This document shows, piece after piece, positions 45,434-51,871 of a stretch of DNA of 64,000 bases. The translations under genes were made by a program, and so were the position numbers. This DNA is from [Zimmermannella] faecalis ATCC 13722. GTDB lineage: Bacteria > Actinomycetota > Actinomycetes > Actinomycetales > Microbacteriaceae. Under the pieces are notes generated by a model. The model did not search any database. It worked only from the letters and a program-made list of their open reading frames with translations, and was not told the origin of the DNA. The DNA lies in assembly GCF_000381765.1 (NCBI RefSeq), contig NZ_KB907076.1, forward strand, positions 62,001-126,000, written 5' to 3'. Position 1 is the stretch's first letter, and every line of letters begins with the position of its first letter.

Positions 45434-45885
45434 CGGTCGTCCTCCTGCCCGCCGACGACGAGCGTTGCGTAGGCCGTCACGACCTCGCTGCCCTCGGCAT
45501 CCGTGATCACCGTGGTCGCCTGCAGCATCGAGTTGCCGCGCACGGCGCGCACGTTCGTCACCTCGAGTTCGGCGGTGAGCTCGTCGCCCGCGACGATGGG
45601 GCGCACGTACGTGAAGCTCTCGTCGGCGTGCACGACGTTCTTCAGCTCGAAGTCGGCGGCCGGGTCGGCGAGCAGCAGCTGCAGCCCGCGGTCTTGCAGC
45701 ACGGCCGGGTAGGTCGTCGGCGCGACGACGTCGGCGTAGCCCGCCTCGCGCGCCTTCGCGACGTCGACATGGATGGGGTTGGTCGCGAACACGGCGGCGG
45801 CAAACGCGCGCACGTGCTCGCGCCCCACGAGGTAGGGCTCGGCGAGCGCGAAGCGCCGGCCGACGAGTTCGGGGTTCACAGTCAC
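45430..45885 (-). CDS. MaoC-type dehydratase, HadA-like (FAS1-dehydratase N-terminal) subunit
   Basis: A 151-residue hot-dog protein that pairs with the next gene product to form the (R)-3-hydroxyacyl dehydratase. It has VGREHVRAFAAAVFATNPIHVDVAKARE and VHADESFTYVRPIVAGDELTAELEV but lacks the Asp-His pair of the catalytic subunit, as HadA does. The start is GTG. It is the first gene of the had-like pair plus murB unit, and lies upstream of aminotransferase and secE as in other actinobacteria. The acyl substrate is unknown; mycolic acids are not expected in this lineage. Confidence 0.88.
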   Translation of the reverse strand: MTVNPELVGRRFALAEPYLVGREHVRAFAAAVFATNPIHVDVAKAREAGYADVVAPTTYPAVLQDRGLQLLLADPAADFELKNVVHADESFTYVRPIVAGDELTAELEVTNVRAVRGNSMLQATTVITDAEGSEVVTAYATLVVGGQEDDR

Positions 45886-45933
45886 GCCCGCCAGTCTACG
45901 TGGCGGGCGGCCCGCAGGCCCTGGTGCGACCCG

Positions 45934-46848
45934 CTAGATGCCGGCCGCGGCGCGCAGCTGCCGCCGGCTCGCGAGCTCGTCGATCGTCGCGTCGTTGAGG
46001 GCGGCGTGCCCACGGCGCGAGGCCGTCTCGCGGATGCCGAAGATCTTGCGCTGCGACAGCTCGAGGGTCTCGAGGTCGATGCTCGTGATCGTGTCGTCGG
46101 GCACCCGGCTCCAGCCAGCGAGGTTGATGCCGGTCGACGAGAACACGGTGGTGCCGTCGGGCTTCTGCAGCATCGCGAGCTTGTAGTAGTTCTCGTCGTG
46201 GTCGTCGGGCAGCAGGCTCGGGTCGATGCCGTACGAGCGGAAGTCGGCGTCGGTGACGTGCGCCGTCGAGTTCGCGTGAATCACGAACAGGTGCTGGTCG
46301 GTGAGCACGACCGCGTTGAGGCTCGCCTCGGGAAACGTCTGCCGCAGCCGCTGCAGCGCCTGCACGACGCCGCGCTGCACGTCGCCGTCGCACGCGTGAA
46401 TCTGCTTGCGCACGTAGGCGAAGTAGAGCTCGGAGTCGGTCGTGCCCTCGACCGAGCGCAGTTCGTCCTCACTGAGCAGCTGCTCGAACCGCTCGACCGG
46501 AATGATCGAGCCGTTGTGCGCGAACGCGATGCCCTCGGCGACGAAGGGGTGCGTGTTCACCTTCGTGCGCTTGAGGCGGTCGGTCGCGAGGCGAAGGTGC
46601 ACGAGCCGCGCGTACGAGGGAACGCTCGTGAGCGCCGCCGTGAGCATGGGGTCGGACTGCCCCGGCGTCGAAACCCGCGCCGATTCGACCTCGGGGGCAT
46701 CCTCGCCCGGGCCCATCGCGAGCCAGGCGGTGCCCCAACCGTCGTTGTGCACGCTCGTCATCTGCTGGAAGGCCTCGGCGTTAGCCTCGCCGATCACCTC
46801 CGAGACCGATGTCTCAACGGGTGCGGCGTAGGCGAGCAATCGGCACAT
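45934..46848 (-). CDS. class II glutamine amidotransferase
   Basis: A 304-residue Ntn-hydrolase glutaminase. Cys2 of MCRLLAYAAP is the N-terminal nucleophile after Met removal. VHNDGWGTAW, HLRLATDRLKRTKVNTHPF, IAFAHNGSI and EGTTDSELYFAYV complete the active-site loops. The family includes EgtC (ergothioneine) and YafJ-like proteins. No egtB or egtD gene is nearby, so EgtC is not claimed. GGGGAG precedes the ATG. The gene stands alone, divergent from a small membrane protein. Confidence 0.92.
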   Translation of the reverse strand: MCRLLAYAAPVETSVSEVIGEANAEAFQQMTSVHNDGWGTAWLAMGPGEDAPEVESARVSTPGQSDPMLTAALTSVPSYARLVHLRLATDRLKRTKVNTHPFVAEGIAFAHNGSIIPVERFEQLLSEDELRSVEGTTDSELYFAYVRKQIHACDGDVQRGVVQALQRLRQTFPEASLNAVVLTDQHLFVIHANSTAHVTDADFRSYGIDPSLLPDDHDENYYKLAMLQKPDGTTVFSSTGINLAGWSRVPDDTITSIDLETLELSQRKIFGIRETASRRGHAALNDATIDELASRRQLRAAAGI

Positions 46849-46980
46849 GTGCGGCTCCCCTTCGCGGTCGTGGTGCGCTGCGGTGTGCAGCGTCGCAATC
46901 TATTGTCGCGCCCGGCGAGTGGCGCGTCGAGCGGCGGCGACGCCCCGCGTAACACGAACGCGCGGTGAGACAATAGAGGC

Positions 46981-47127
46981 ATGACCTCGATCACGGATGC
47001 GCTCCTCGCGGCCGCCGCGAGCGCCGACTCGACACCGCCCGTCGTCTGGTGGATCGGCGGCATCATCGTCGCGGTCGCGTTCGGCGCGATGGTCTGGCGC
47101 ACGATTCGCCGCAACCGGCTGAAGTAG
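46981..47127 (+). CDS. small single-helix membrane protein
   Basis: A 48-residue open frame: a short N terminus (MTSITDALLAAAASADSTPP), one membrane helix (VVWWIGGIIVAVAFGAMVW), and a basic end RTIRRNRLK. The frame has the codon use of real genes here and a start consistent with position, though the ribosome binding site is weak (GAGACAATAGAGGC). It may be a real microprotein; the function is unknown. Confidence 0.6.
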   Translation: MTSITDALLAAAASADSTPPVVWWIGGIIVAVAFGAMVWRTIRRNRLK

Positions 47128-47167
47128 CGGCACCGCGCGCCCGGCGCGCCTCAGTACATTGGCGTTC

Positions 47168-47186
47168 TATATAGATGCTCTATATA
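47168..47186. promoter_or_regulatory. palindromic operator at the marR start
   Basis: TATATAG-ATGCT-CTATATA is a 19-base perfect inverted repeat in an otherwise GC-rich region, 8 bases before the GTG start of the MarR gene. It overlaps the likely promoter -10 (TATACT follows at 47183-47188). This is the expected autoregulatory site of a MarR repressor. Confidence 0.8.
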
Positions 47187-47194
47187 CTCGGTGC

Positions 47195-47638
47195 GTGACT
47201 CAAGAACCCGACCTCAGCGCGATCGCGGCGCGACTCATCGTCTACGGCAGCCGCTTCGCCTCAGCAGCCCGGCGCCGCGCGGGCGTCACCCGCTCGTCGG
47301 TCAGCTTGCGCGTGCTCTCGAACCTGCAGCTACTCGGCCCCACGCGCGTCGGTGACCTCGCCCACCTCGAGCGGCTCACGCAGCCCTCGATGACCTCGGC
47401 CGTGAACCGGCTCGAAGCAGAGGGGCTCGTCGCCCGCGAGCCTGACGAGACGGATGCGCGCGCGAGCCTCGTGCGCCTCACCGACGCGGGCGAGGCGGAG
47501 CTCGCCGACTTCCGACGTCGCGCCGCCGAGGCCGTACTCCCGAAGCTCGAACAGCTCGACGCCGAGGAGCGCGAAACACTCCTGCGCGCGAGCGTGCTCC
47601 TCGAGCGCCTCACCGCGCCCGACGCGCGCGATTCATAG
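47195..47638 (+). CDS. MarR-family regulator
   Basis: A 147-residue winged-helix repressor. The central region TRVGDLAHLERLTQPSMTSAVNRLEAEGLV is the recognition helix unit, and REPDETDARASLVRLTDAGEAEL is the wing with the family DxRxxxLxLTxxG motif. I chose the GTG at 47195; a TTG start at 47159 would put the operator within the coding sequence. There is no ribosome binding site before the GTG, so the message may be leaderless or nearly so. It lies 128 bases upstream of an MFS exporter on the same strand, which it probably regulates. Confidence 0.9.
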   Translation: MTQEPDLSAIAARLIVYGSRFASAARRRAGVTRSSVSLRVLSNLQLLGPTRVGDLAHLERLTQPSMTSAVNRLEAEGLVAREPDETDARASLVRLTDAGEAELADFRRRAAEAVLPKLEQLDAEERETLLRASVLLERLTAPDARDS

Positions 47639-47662
47639 CCGCGCATCCGCCGCGAGCGCGAA

Positions 47663-47703
47663 ACCGACCACCGACCAACCGACCAACCGACCAACCGACC
47701 ACC
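47663..47703. repeat. CCGACCAA tandem repeat
   Basis: An 8-base unit ACCGACCA is repeated four to five times, with one copy a base short, between marR and the MFS gene. It is a microsatellite-like tract in the leader of the exporter gene and could vary in length between strains. Confidence 0.85.
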
Positions 47704-47766
47704 AGCCCGCACGCCGACACGACCCATCCGGCCACTCGACGCAAGGACGCCACCGACCCAGAAAGC

Positions 47767-49029
47767 ATGATGCACTCCACCGATACGCCCAAGAACTCGA
47801 TCTTGAAGCAACCCCTCGCCGTCTGGGCGATCGCCTTCGCCTGCACTGTCTCGTTCATGGGCATCGGGCTCGTCGACCCGATCCTCCCCGCCATCAGCCA
47901 CGAGCTCGACGCGTCGGCGTCGCAGACGATGCTGCTGTTCACGAGCTACCTGCTCATCACCGCCGTCGCGATGTTCTTCACGAGCTGGGTCGCGAGCCGT
48001 CTCGGCACGAAGCGCACCCTCGTGATCGGCCTCGTGCTCATCGTCGTGTTCGCGGCGCTCGCGGGGGCCTCGGGCTCGGTGGATGCGATCATCGGTTTCC
48101 GCGGCGGGTGGGGGCTCGGCAACGCACTGTTCATCTCGACCGCGCTCGCCGCAATCGTCGGGGCCGCCTCGGGCGGGAGCGGGAGCGCGATCATGCTCTA
48201 CGAGGCGGCACTCGGCGTCGGCATGGCACTCGGCCCACTGCTCGGCGGCCTGCTCGGCGAGTGGTCGTGGCGCGACCCGTTCTTCGGCACGGCGGCGCTC
48301 ATGGCGATCGGCCTCGTCGCGATCCTCACGCTGCTGCGCACGCCCACCGAGAAGCCGAAGCCGGTGCACGTCACGGCGAGCTTCGAGGCGCTGAAGCACC
48401 CGACCCTGCGTGCGCTCGGCATCACGGCGCTGTTCTATAACTTTGGGTTCTTCACGATCCTCGCGTACACGCCGTACCCGCTCGAGGCGGCCGCGGCGAA
48501 GCTCGGGCTCGAGTTTGGCGCGCACGAACTCGGTCTCGTGTTCTTCGGCTGGGGTCTGTTGCTCGCGATCACGTCGGTGGTCGTCGCGCCGCTGCTCACG
48601 CGCACCTTCGGGCTCGTGAACACGCTCTACGCGATGCTCGTACTGCTCACCGGCACGCTCGCCGTCATGGCCGTGGCGGTGAACAACCTCACGACGCTGA
48701 TCATCTGCATCGTCGTGTCGGGCGCGTTCCTCGGCGTCGTGAACACCGCCCTCACCGAGACGGTCATGGAGGCGACCGACCTGCCTCGCCAGGTTGCCTC
48801 GTCGACCTATTCGGGCATCCGGTTCCTCGGCGGCGCGATCGCGCCGGCCGTTTCGGGCCCGATCGCGAGCGCGCTCGGCGCCCAGGCCCCGTACTGGCTC
48901 GGCGCCGCCTCGCTCGTGGTGGCGATCGTCGTGCTCGCGTGCTCAGCGCCGCGCCTACGCACGATCGGCCGGCCGCACGAGTCGGCGGCCGAAGAGGCCG
49001 CGACGATCTCGGCGGGCGACGCCGCGTAG
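47767..49029 (+). CDS. MFS drug-efflux-type transporter
   Basis: A 420-residue, 12-helix permease. The first helix and loop (FMGIGLVDPILPAISHELDAS) and the loop SWVASRLGTKRTLV are of the drug:H+ antiporter type. GIRFLGGAIAPAVSGPIASALG is near the end. It starts at one of two adjacent ATG codons with a weak AGAAAG upstream. It probably forms an operon with the marR gene before it. The end is followed by a palindrome and TATCTTTTT, which can terminate it. Confidence 0.9.
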   Translation: MMHSTDTPKNSILKQPLAVWAIAFACTVSFMGIGLVDPILPAISHELDASASQTMLLFTSYLLITAVAMFFTSWVASRLGTKRTLVIGLVLIVVFAALAGASGSVDAIIGFRGGWGLGNALFISTALAAIVGAASGGSGSAIMLYEAALGVGMALGPLLGGLLGEWSWRDPFFGTAALMAIGLVAILTLLRTPTEKPKPVHVTASFEALKHPTLRALGITALFYNFGFFTILAYTPYPLEAAAAKLGLEFGAHELGLVFFGWGLLLAITSVVVAPLLTRTFGLVNTLYAMLVLLTGTLAVMAVAVNNLTTLIICIVVSGAFLGVVNTALTETVMEATDLPRQVASSTYSGIRFLGGAIAPAVSGPIASALGAQAPYWLGAASLVVAIVVLACSAPRLRTIGRPHESAAEEAATISAGDAA

Positions 49030-49050
49030 TTCGCACAAGAAACTCTTCTA

Positions 49051-49118
49051 CAGGCACCTGTTGCAATTTGCAGCAGGTGCCTGTATCTTTTTCAACAGGT
49101 ACCGATCCAACAGGTACC
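49051..49118. promoter_or_regulatory. terminator-operator cluster with repeated CAACAGGT sites
   Basis: A 33-base palindrome (CAGGCACCTG...CAGGTGCCTG, 49051-49083), with a nearly fully paired centre and followed by TATCTTTTT, can end the MFS transcript. The octamer CAACAGGT occurs at 49093-49100 and 49108-49115, 15 bases apart, and inverted at 49056-49063. CAGCAGGT at 49071-49078 is a variant. The repeats lie just upstream of the MarR gene at 49148, so they are good candidates for its own binding sites. Confidence 0.75.
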
Positions 49119-49147
49119 AGTAGCTTATTCCGAAGAAGGAGAACCCC

Positions 49148-49888
49148 ATGGAAAGCAACGACCTGTATCGCAAGTTCCGCACCGCCGCCCGACTCATGCG
49201 TCCGCGCGGCGGCCACCCCGGTGGCCCCGGATTCCCCGGTCACCCCGGCCCGCACGGCCCGGCGGCCGACCCGACCCGCGGCCAGGGCCGCATCCTCGCG
49301 ACCCTGAAGCTGCAAGACGGCGTGCCGACGAAAGACCTCGCGTTCATCCTCGGGATGCGCGTCGCCTCACTCAACGAGGCGCTCGCGAAGCTCGAGCGGG
49401 CCGAGTTCGTCACCCGCGAGCCCTCCCCCGACGACAAGCGCGTCATGCTGATTCGCCTTACCGAGGCGGGCCGCAACACCGAACAGTTCACCCCGCAGCG
49501 GCCCGATGCGTTCTCGACGCTGAGCGACGACGAGCGCGACCAGCTCGGCGCCCTGCTCGACCGCGTCATCGAACAGCTCGAGTCGCAGCAGCCCGAAGAA
49601 GACGAGGCGCCGAACGACGAGTTCGACCGCTGGAGCGAGCGCGCCCGCAAGCGGATGGGCGACGAGCGCTTCGAAGAGTGGATTGACCGCATGGCCGAGC
49701 AGGAGCCCGAAAAGTTCGAGCGTCTGCGCCGTGGATTCGAGCGCCGCGGCCGCGGTCGCGGCCCGCACGGCCGTCCCCACGGCGACCCGCGCGGCTTCGG
49801 TCACGGCGAGCGCTACCACCACGAGTGCCGCCGCAACGAAATGTCCTACGGCTTCGGCGAGCGCCCGCACCGCGGCCGTCGCCGCTAA
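49148..49888 (+). CDS. MarR-family regulator with long acidic and His/Arg/Gly-rich tail
   Basis: A 246-residue protein. Residues 1-50 contain a Gly/Pro/His stretch (RPRGGHPGGPGFPGHPGPHG). The winged helix-turn-helix spans about 45-115 (GRILATLKLQDGVPTKDLAF, LGMRVASLNEALAKLERAEF, then DKRVMLIRLTEAG). From about 150 there is a charged helix region and a tail of RGRGRGPHGRPHGDPRGFGHGER type rich in His, Arg and Gly. The tail could bind metal or nucleic acid. AAGGAG precedes the ATG. The repeated sites upstream suggest autoregulation. Confidence 0.88.
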   Translation: MESNDLYRKFRTAARLMRPRGGHPGGPGFPGHPGPHGPAADPTRGQGRILATLKLQDGVPTKDLAFILGMRVASLNEALAKLERAEFVTREPSPDDKRVMLIRLTEAGRNTEQFTPQRPDAFSTLSDDERDQLGALLDRVIEQLESQQPEEDEAPNDEFDRWSERARKRMGDERFEEWIDRMAEQEPEKFERLRRGFERRGRGRGPHGRPHGDPRGFGHGERYHHECRRNEMSYGFGERPHRGRRR

Positions 49889-49896
49889 GCAACGGC

Positions 49897-49941
49897 CTAG
49901 AACAGCGCGGGCTAGAACAACGCGGGCTAGAACAGTGCGGG
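49897..49941. repeat. three tandem 15-bp units at the 3' end of a membrane-protein gene
   Basis: CTAGAACAGCGCGGG, CTAGAACAACGCGGG and CTAGAACAGTGCGGG follow each other exactly. Read on the minus strand each unit encodes Pro-Ala/Leu-Phe-stop, and the third (49927-49941) is the real end of the membrane-protein gene. The last four codons and the stop have therefore been triplicated downstream. Confidence 0.9.
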
Positions 49942-50469
49942 AAAGGGGATGCGGTGGTCGAAGCACAGCCGCGAGTAGCGCGCAGCCGAGTACGCCGCGG
50001 AGTACCCCGACGCGACCATGCCCGCCGTGCCGAAGAACGCCATCGCCTGCTGCCCGTTCGCCTCGCCGAACACCCAAAGGCCAAGGCCGACGACGATGAG
50101 CAGCCCGCCCATCCACCACGACAACTCCACGCGCGGCGCCCGACGCCACCACCAGACGGTGCCGCGCGGCCGCAGCCCGTCGGCGCCCGCCTCGCCACTC
50201 GCGAGGCCGGGCGCCGTCGGCGTTTCCGCGTCGCGCCCGAAGCGGTGGGCGTGCACCATCTGTCGAATGCCGCGCCCGCACAGCCCGAGGCCGACGAGCG
50301 TGAACATCACGAGCATCGTGGTGACGCGAATCGAGTGTCCCCAGAACGGCAGCCAGCCCATCGTTGACACGATGAACACGACGCCGAGCAGCAGCGGCCA
50401 CGGGGCGAGCGAGATTGCCCGCGAGCGCCAGTCGTCGCTCGCGGGCAGTCCATTCGCCGGTGAAGTCAC
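49927..50469 (-). CDS. hypothetical four-helix membrane protein
   Basis: A 180-residue protein with four hydrophobic segments: two in the first half (APWPLLLGVVFIVSTMGWL, then TTMLVMFTLVGLGLCG) and two in the second (WWMGGLLIVVGLGLWVFGE, MAFFGTAGMVASGYSAAY). A basic/Gly-rich cytoplasmic loop lies between. The C terminus is PFPALF. The start is GTG with GGTAGGG upstream. It is divergent from the MFS gene at 50591. I do not recognise the family; the gene is likely real by frame and membrane layout. Confidence 0.75.
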   Translation of the reverse strand: MTSPANGLPASDDWRSRAISLAPWPLLLGVVFIVSTMGWLPFWGHSIRVTTMLVMFTLVGLGLCGRGIRQMVHAHRFGRDAETPTAPGLASGEAGADGLRPRGTVWWWRRAPRVELSWWMGGLLIVVGLGLWVFGEANGQQAMAFFGTAGMVASGYSAAYSAARYSRLCFDHRIPFPALF

Positions 50470-50524
50470 GCGGTCACCCTACCGAGACGACCTCCCGCCG
50501 CGGTGGATGCGTCTGCTAGGAATT

Positions 50525-50560
50525 GCGGGTGGTGCCTCGAGCGATCGAGGCGCCACCCGC
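50525..50560. promoter_or_regulatory. hairpin in the leader of the second MFS gene
   Basis: GCGGGTGGTGCCTCGA and TCGAGGCGCCACCCGC pair at 15 of 16 positions around GCGA. It lies between the divergent membrane-protein and MFS genes, 19 bases before the MFS ribosome binding site. It could be an operator or an mRNA leader structure; sequence alone does not decide. Confidence 0.6.
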
Positions 50561-50590
50561 TGTCAGTTCGTTCACGCCAAGGAGCCGCCC

Positions 50591-51787
50591 GTGCCGCACG
50601 AGAGACGCCTCACGCCGCTGCTCCTCACGGTGCTCGGGTTCATCGCCGCGGTCGGCCCGTTCGCGACCGACATGTACCTCGCGTCGTTCACCGAGATCGC
50701 GACCGCCCTCGGCACTGGCCCCGCTCCCGTGCAGCTCACGCTCACGGCGTTCCTCTTCGGCATGTCGGCCGGCCAACTCGTCAATGGCCCGCTCTCTGAC
50801 CGGCTCGGGCGACGGCCCGTGCTGCTCGTTGGCCTCGCGGTGTTCGCCGCGTCGTCGGTCGCGATGGTGTTCACGCCGAACATCGAGCTGTTCATCGCGC
50901 TGCGCGTCGTGCAGGGCTTCGCCGGCTCGGCGAGCGTCGTCATCGCCCGGGCGATTGCGACCGACCTCTCTCTCGGCAACACCGCGGTACGCGCGCTCAG
51001 CATGATCGCGATGGTGACCGCTCTCGGCCCGCTCATCGCTCCCCCGATCGGCGGCGCGCTCGCAACCTGGTTCGGCTGGCGCGGCGTGCTCGCGGCGCTC
51101 GCCGTGATCTCGGTCACGATGCTCGCCCTCGCCCTCACGTTCGTGGCCGAGTCGCATCCGCCCACCGCCAGGCCGACGGGGCACCTGCTCGCGCCGTTCC
51201 GCAGCTTCGCGACCCTGCTGCGCGATCCCGTCTTCGGCGGATTTGCGCTCGCGTTCGGCTTCGGGTTCGCCGGCATGATGGCGTACATCTCGGCGTCGCC
51301 GTTTGTCGGCCAGCACCTGCTCGGCATGTCGCAGCTCGAGTACTCGCTCTCGTTCGCGGCCGGCGCCTCGGCGCTCATTCTCGCGAACCTCGCGAACGCG
51401 CGAATCGCGCCGCGGGTCGGGGCGGGCCGGATGCTCGTGGTCGGCCTCGCGCTGCTCGTCGCGGGCGGCGTCGGGTTCGCGGTGCTCGCGGCGACCGGCG
51501 CGCTGAGCATCCCCACGTTCATCCTGTGCGCGTTCGCGACGACGGCCGGCACGGGTTTCACGAGCGCGAACTCGAGCGCGCTCGCCTTCACGCGCACGGG
51601 CCCGGCGGCGCGCGGCGCGGGCTCGGCACTGCTCGGCACCGGGCAGTTTGCCCTCGGCGCGGTCGCCTCGCCCCTCGTCGGACTCTGGGGCGAGGGCACC
51701 GCGCTGCCGATGGCGCTCTGCGTGCTCGTCGCAGCGCTCGTCGCCGCGACCTGCGGGCTCGCGGCGCTGCGGCGCAGCCGACGCTAG
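50591..51787 (+). CDS. Bcr/CflA-type MFS multidrug transporter
   Basis: A 398-residue, 12-helix exporter. FATDMYLASFTEIATALGTG and the loop NGPLSDRLGRRPVLLVGL are typical of the Bcr/CflA group, as is RVVQGFAGSASVVIARAI. The GTG at 50591 was chosen because AAGGAG lies 7 bases upstream and the conserved N terminus follows; the frame is open much further upstream without homology. The substrate is unknown. Confidence 0.92.
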   Translation: MPHERRLTPLLLTVLGFIAAVGPFATDMYLASFTEIATALGTGPAPVQLTLTAFLFGMSAGQLVNGPLSDRLGRRPVLLVGLAVFAASSVAMVFTPNIELFIALRVVQGFAGSASVVIARAIATDLSLGNTAVRALSMIAMVTALGPLIAPPIGGALATWFGWRGVLAALAVISVTMLALALTFVAESHPPTARPTGHLLAPFRSFATLLRDPVFGGFALAFGFGFAGMMAYISASPFVGQHLLGMSQLEYSLSFAAGASALILANLANARIAPRVGAGRMLVVGLALLVAGGVGFAVLAATGALSIPTFILCAFATTAGTGFTSANSSALAFTRTGPAARGAGSALLGTGQFALGAVASPLVGLWGEGTALPMALCVLVAALVAATCGLAALRRSRR

Positions 51788-51871
51788 CCTCGGCGCGCCG
51801 CGCGTTGCCTCAGCTCCAGCGGCGTTCGGGACGGTCGGATACGGTCGAATCGTCTCGGGGAGGTGGCCGGT

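Noticed and set aside
45934-46848. naming the class II amidotransferase EgtC
   Set aside because: EgtC belongs to an egt operon. None of egtA, egtB, egtD or egtE is nearby, and the related YafJ-type proteins share the same motifs.
47663-47703. short tandem repeat as a possible CRISPR array
   Set aside because: The unit is 8 bases with no spacers; it is a simple microsatellite tract. No CRISPR-like repeat-spacer pattern was seen anywhere in the window.
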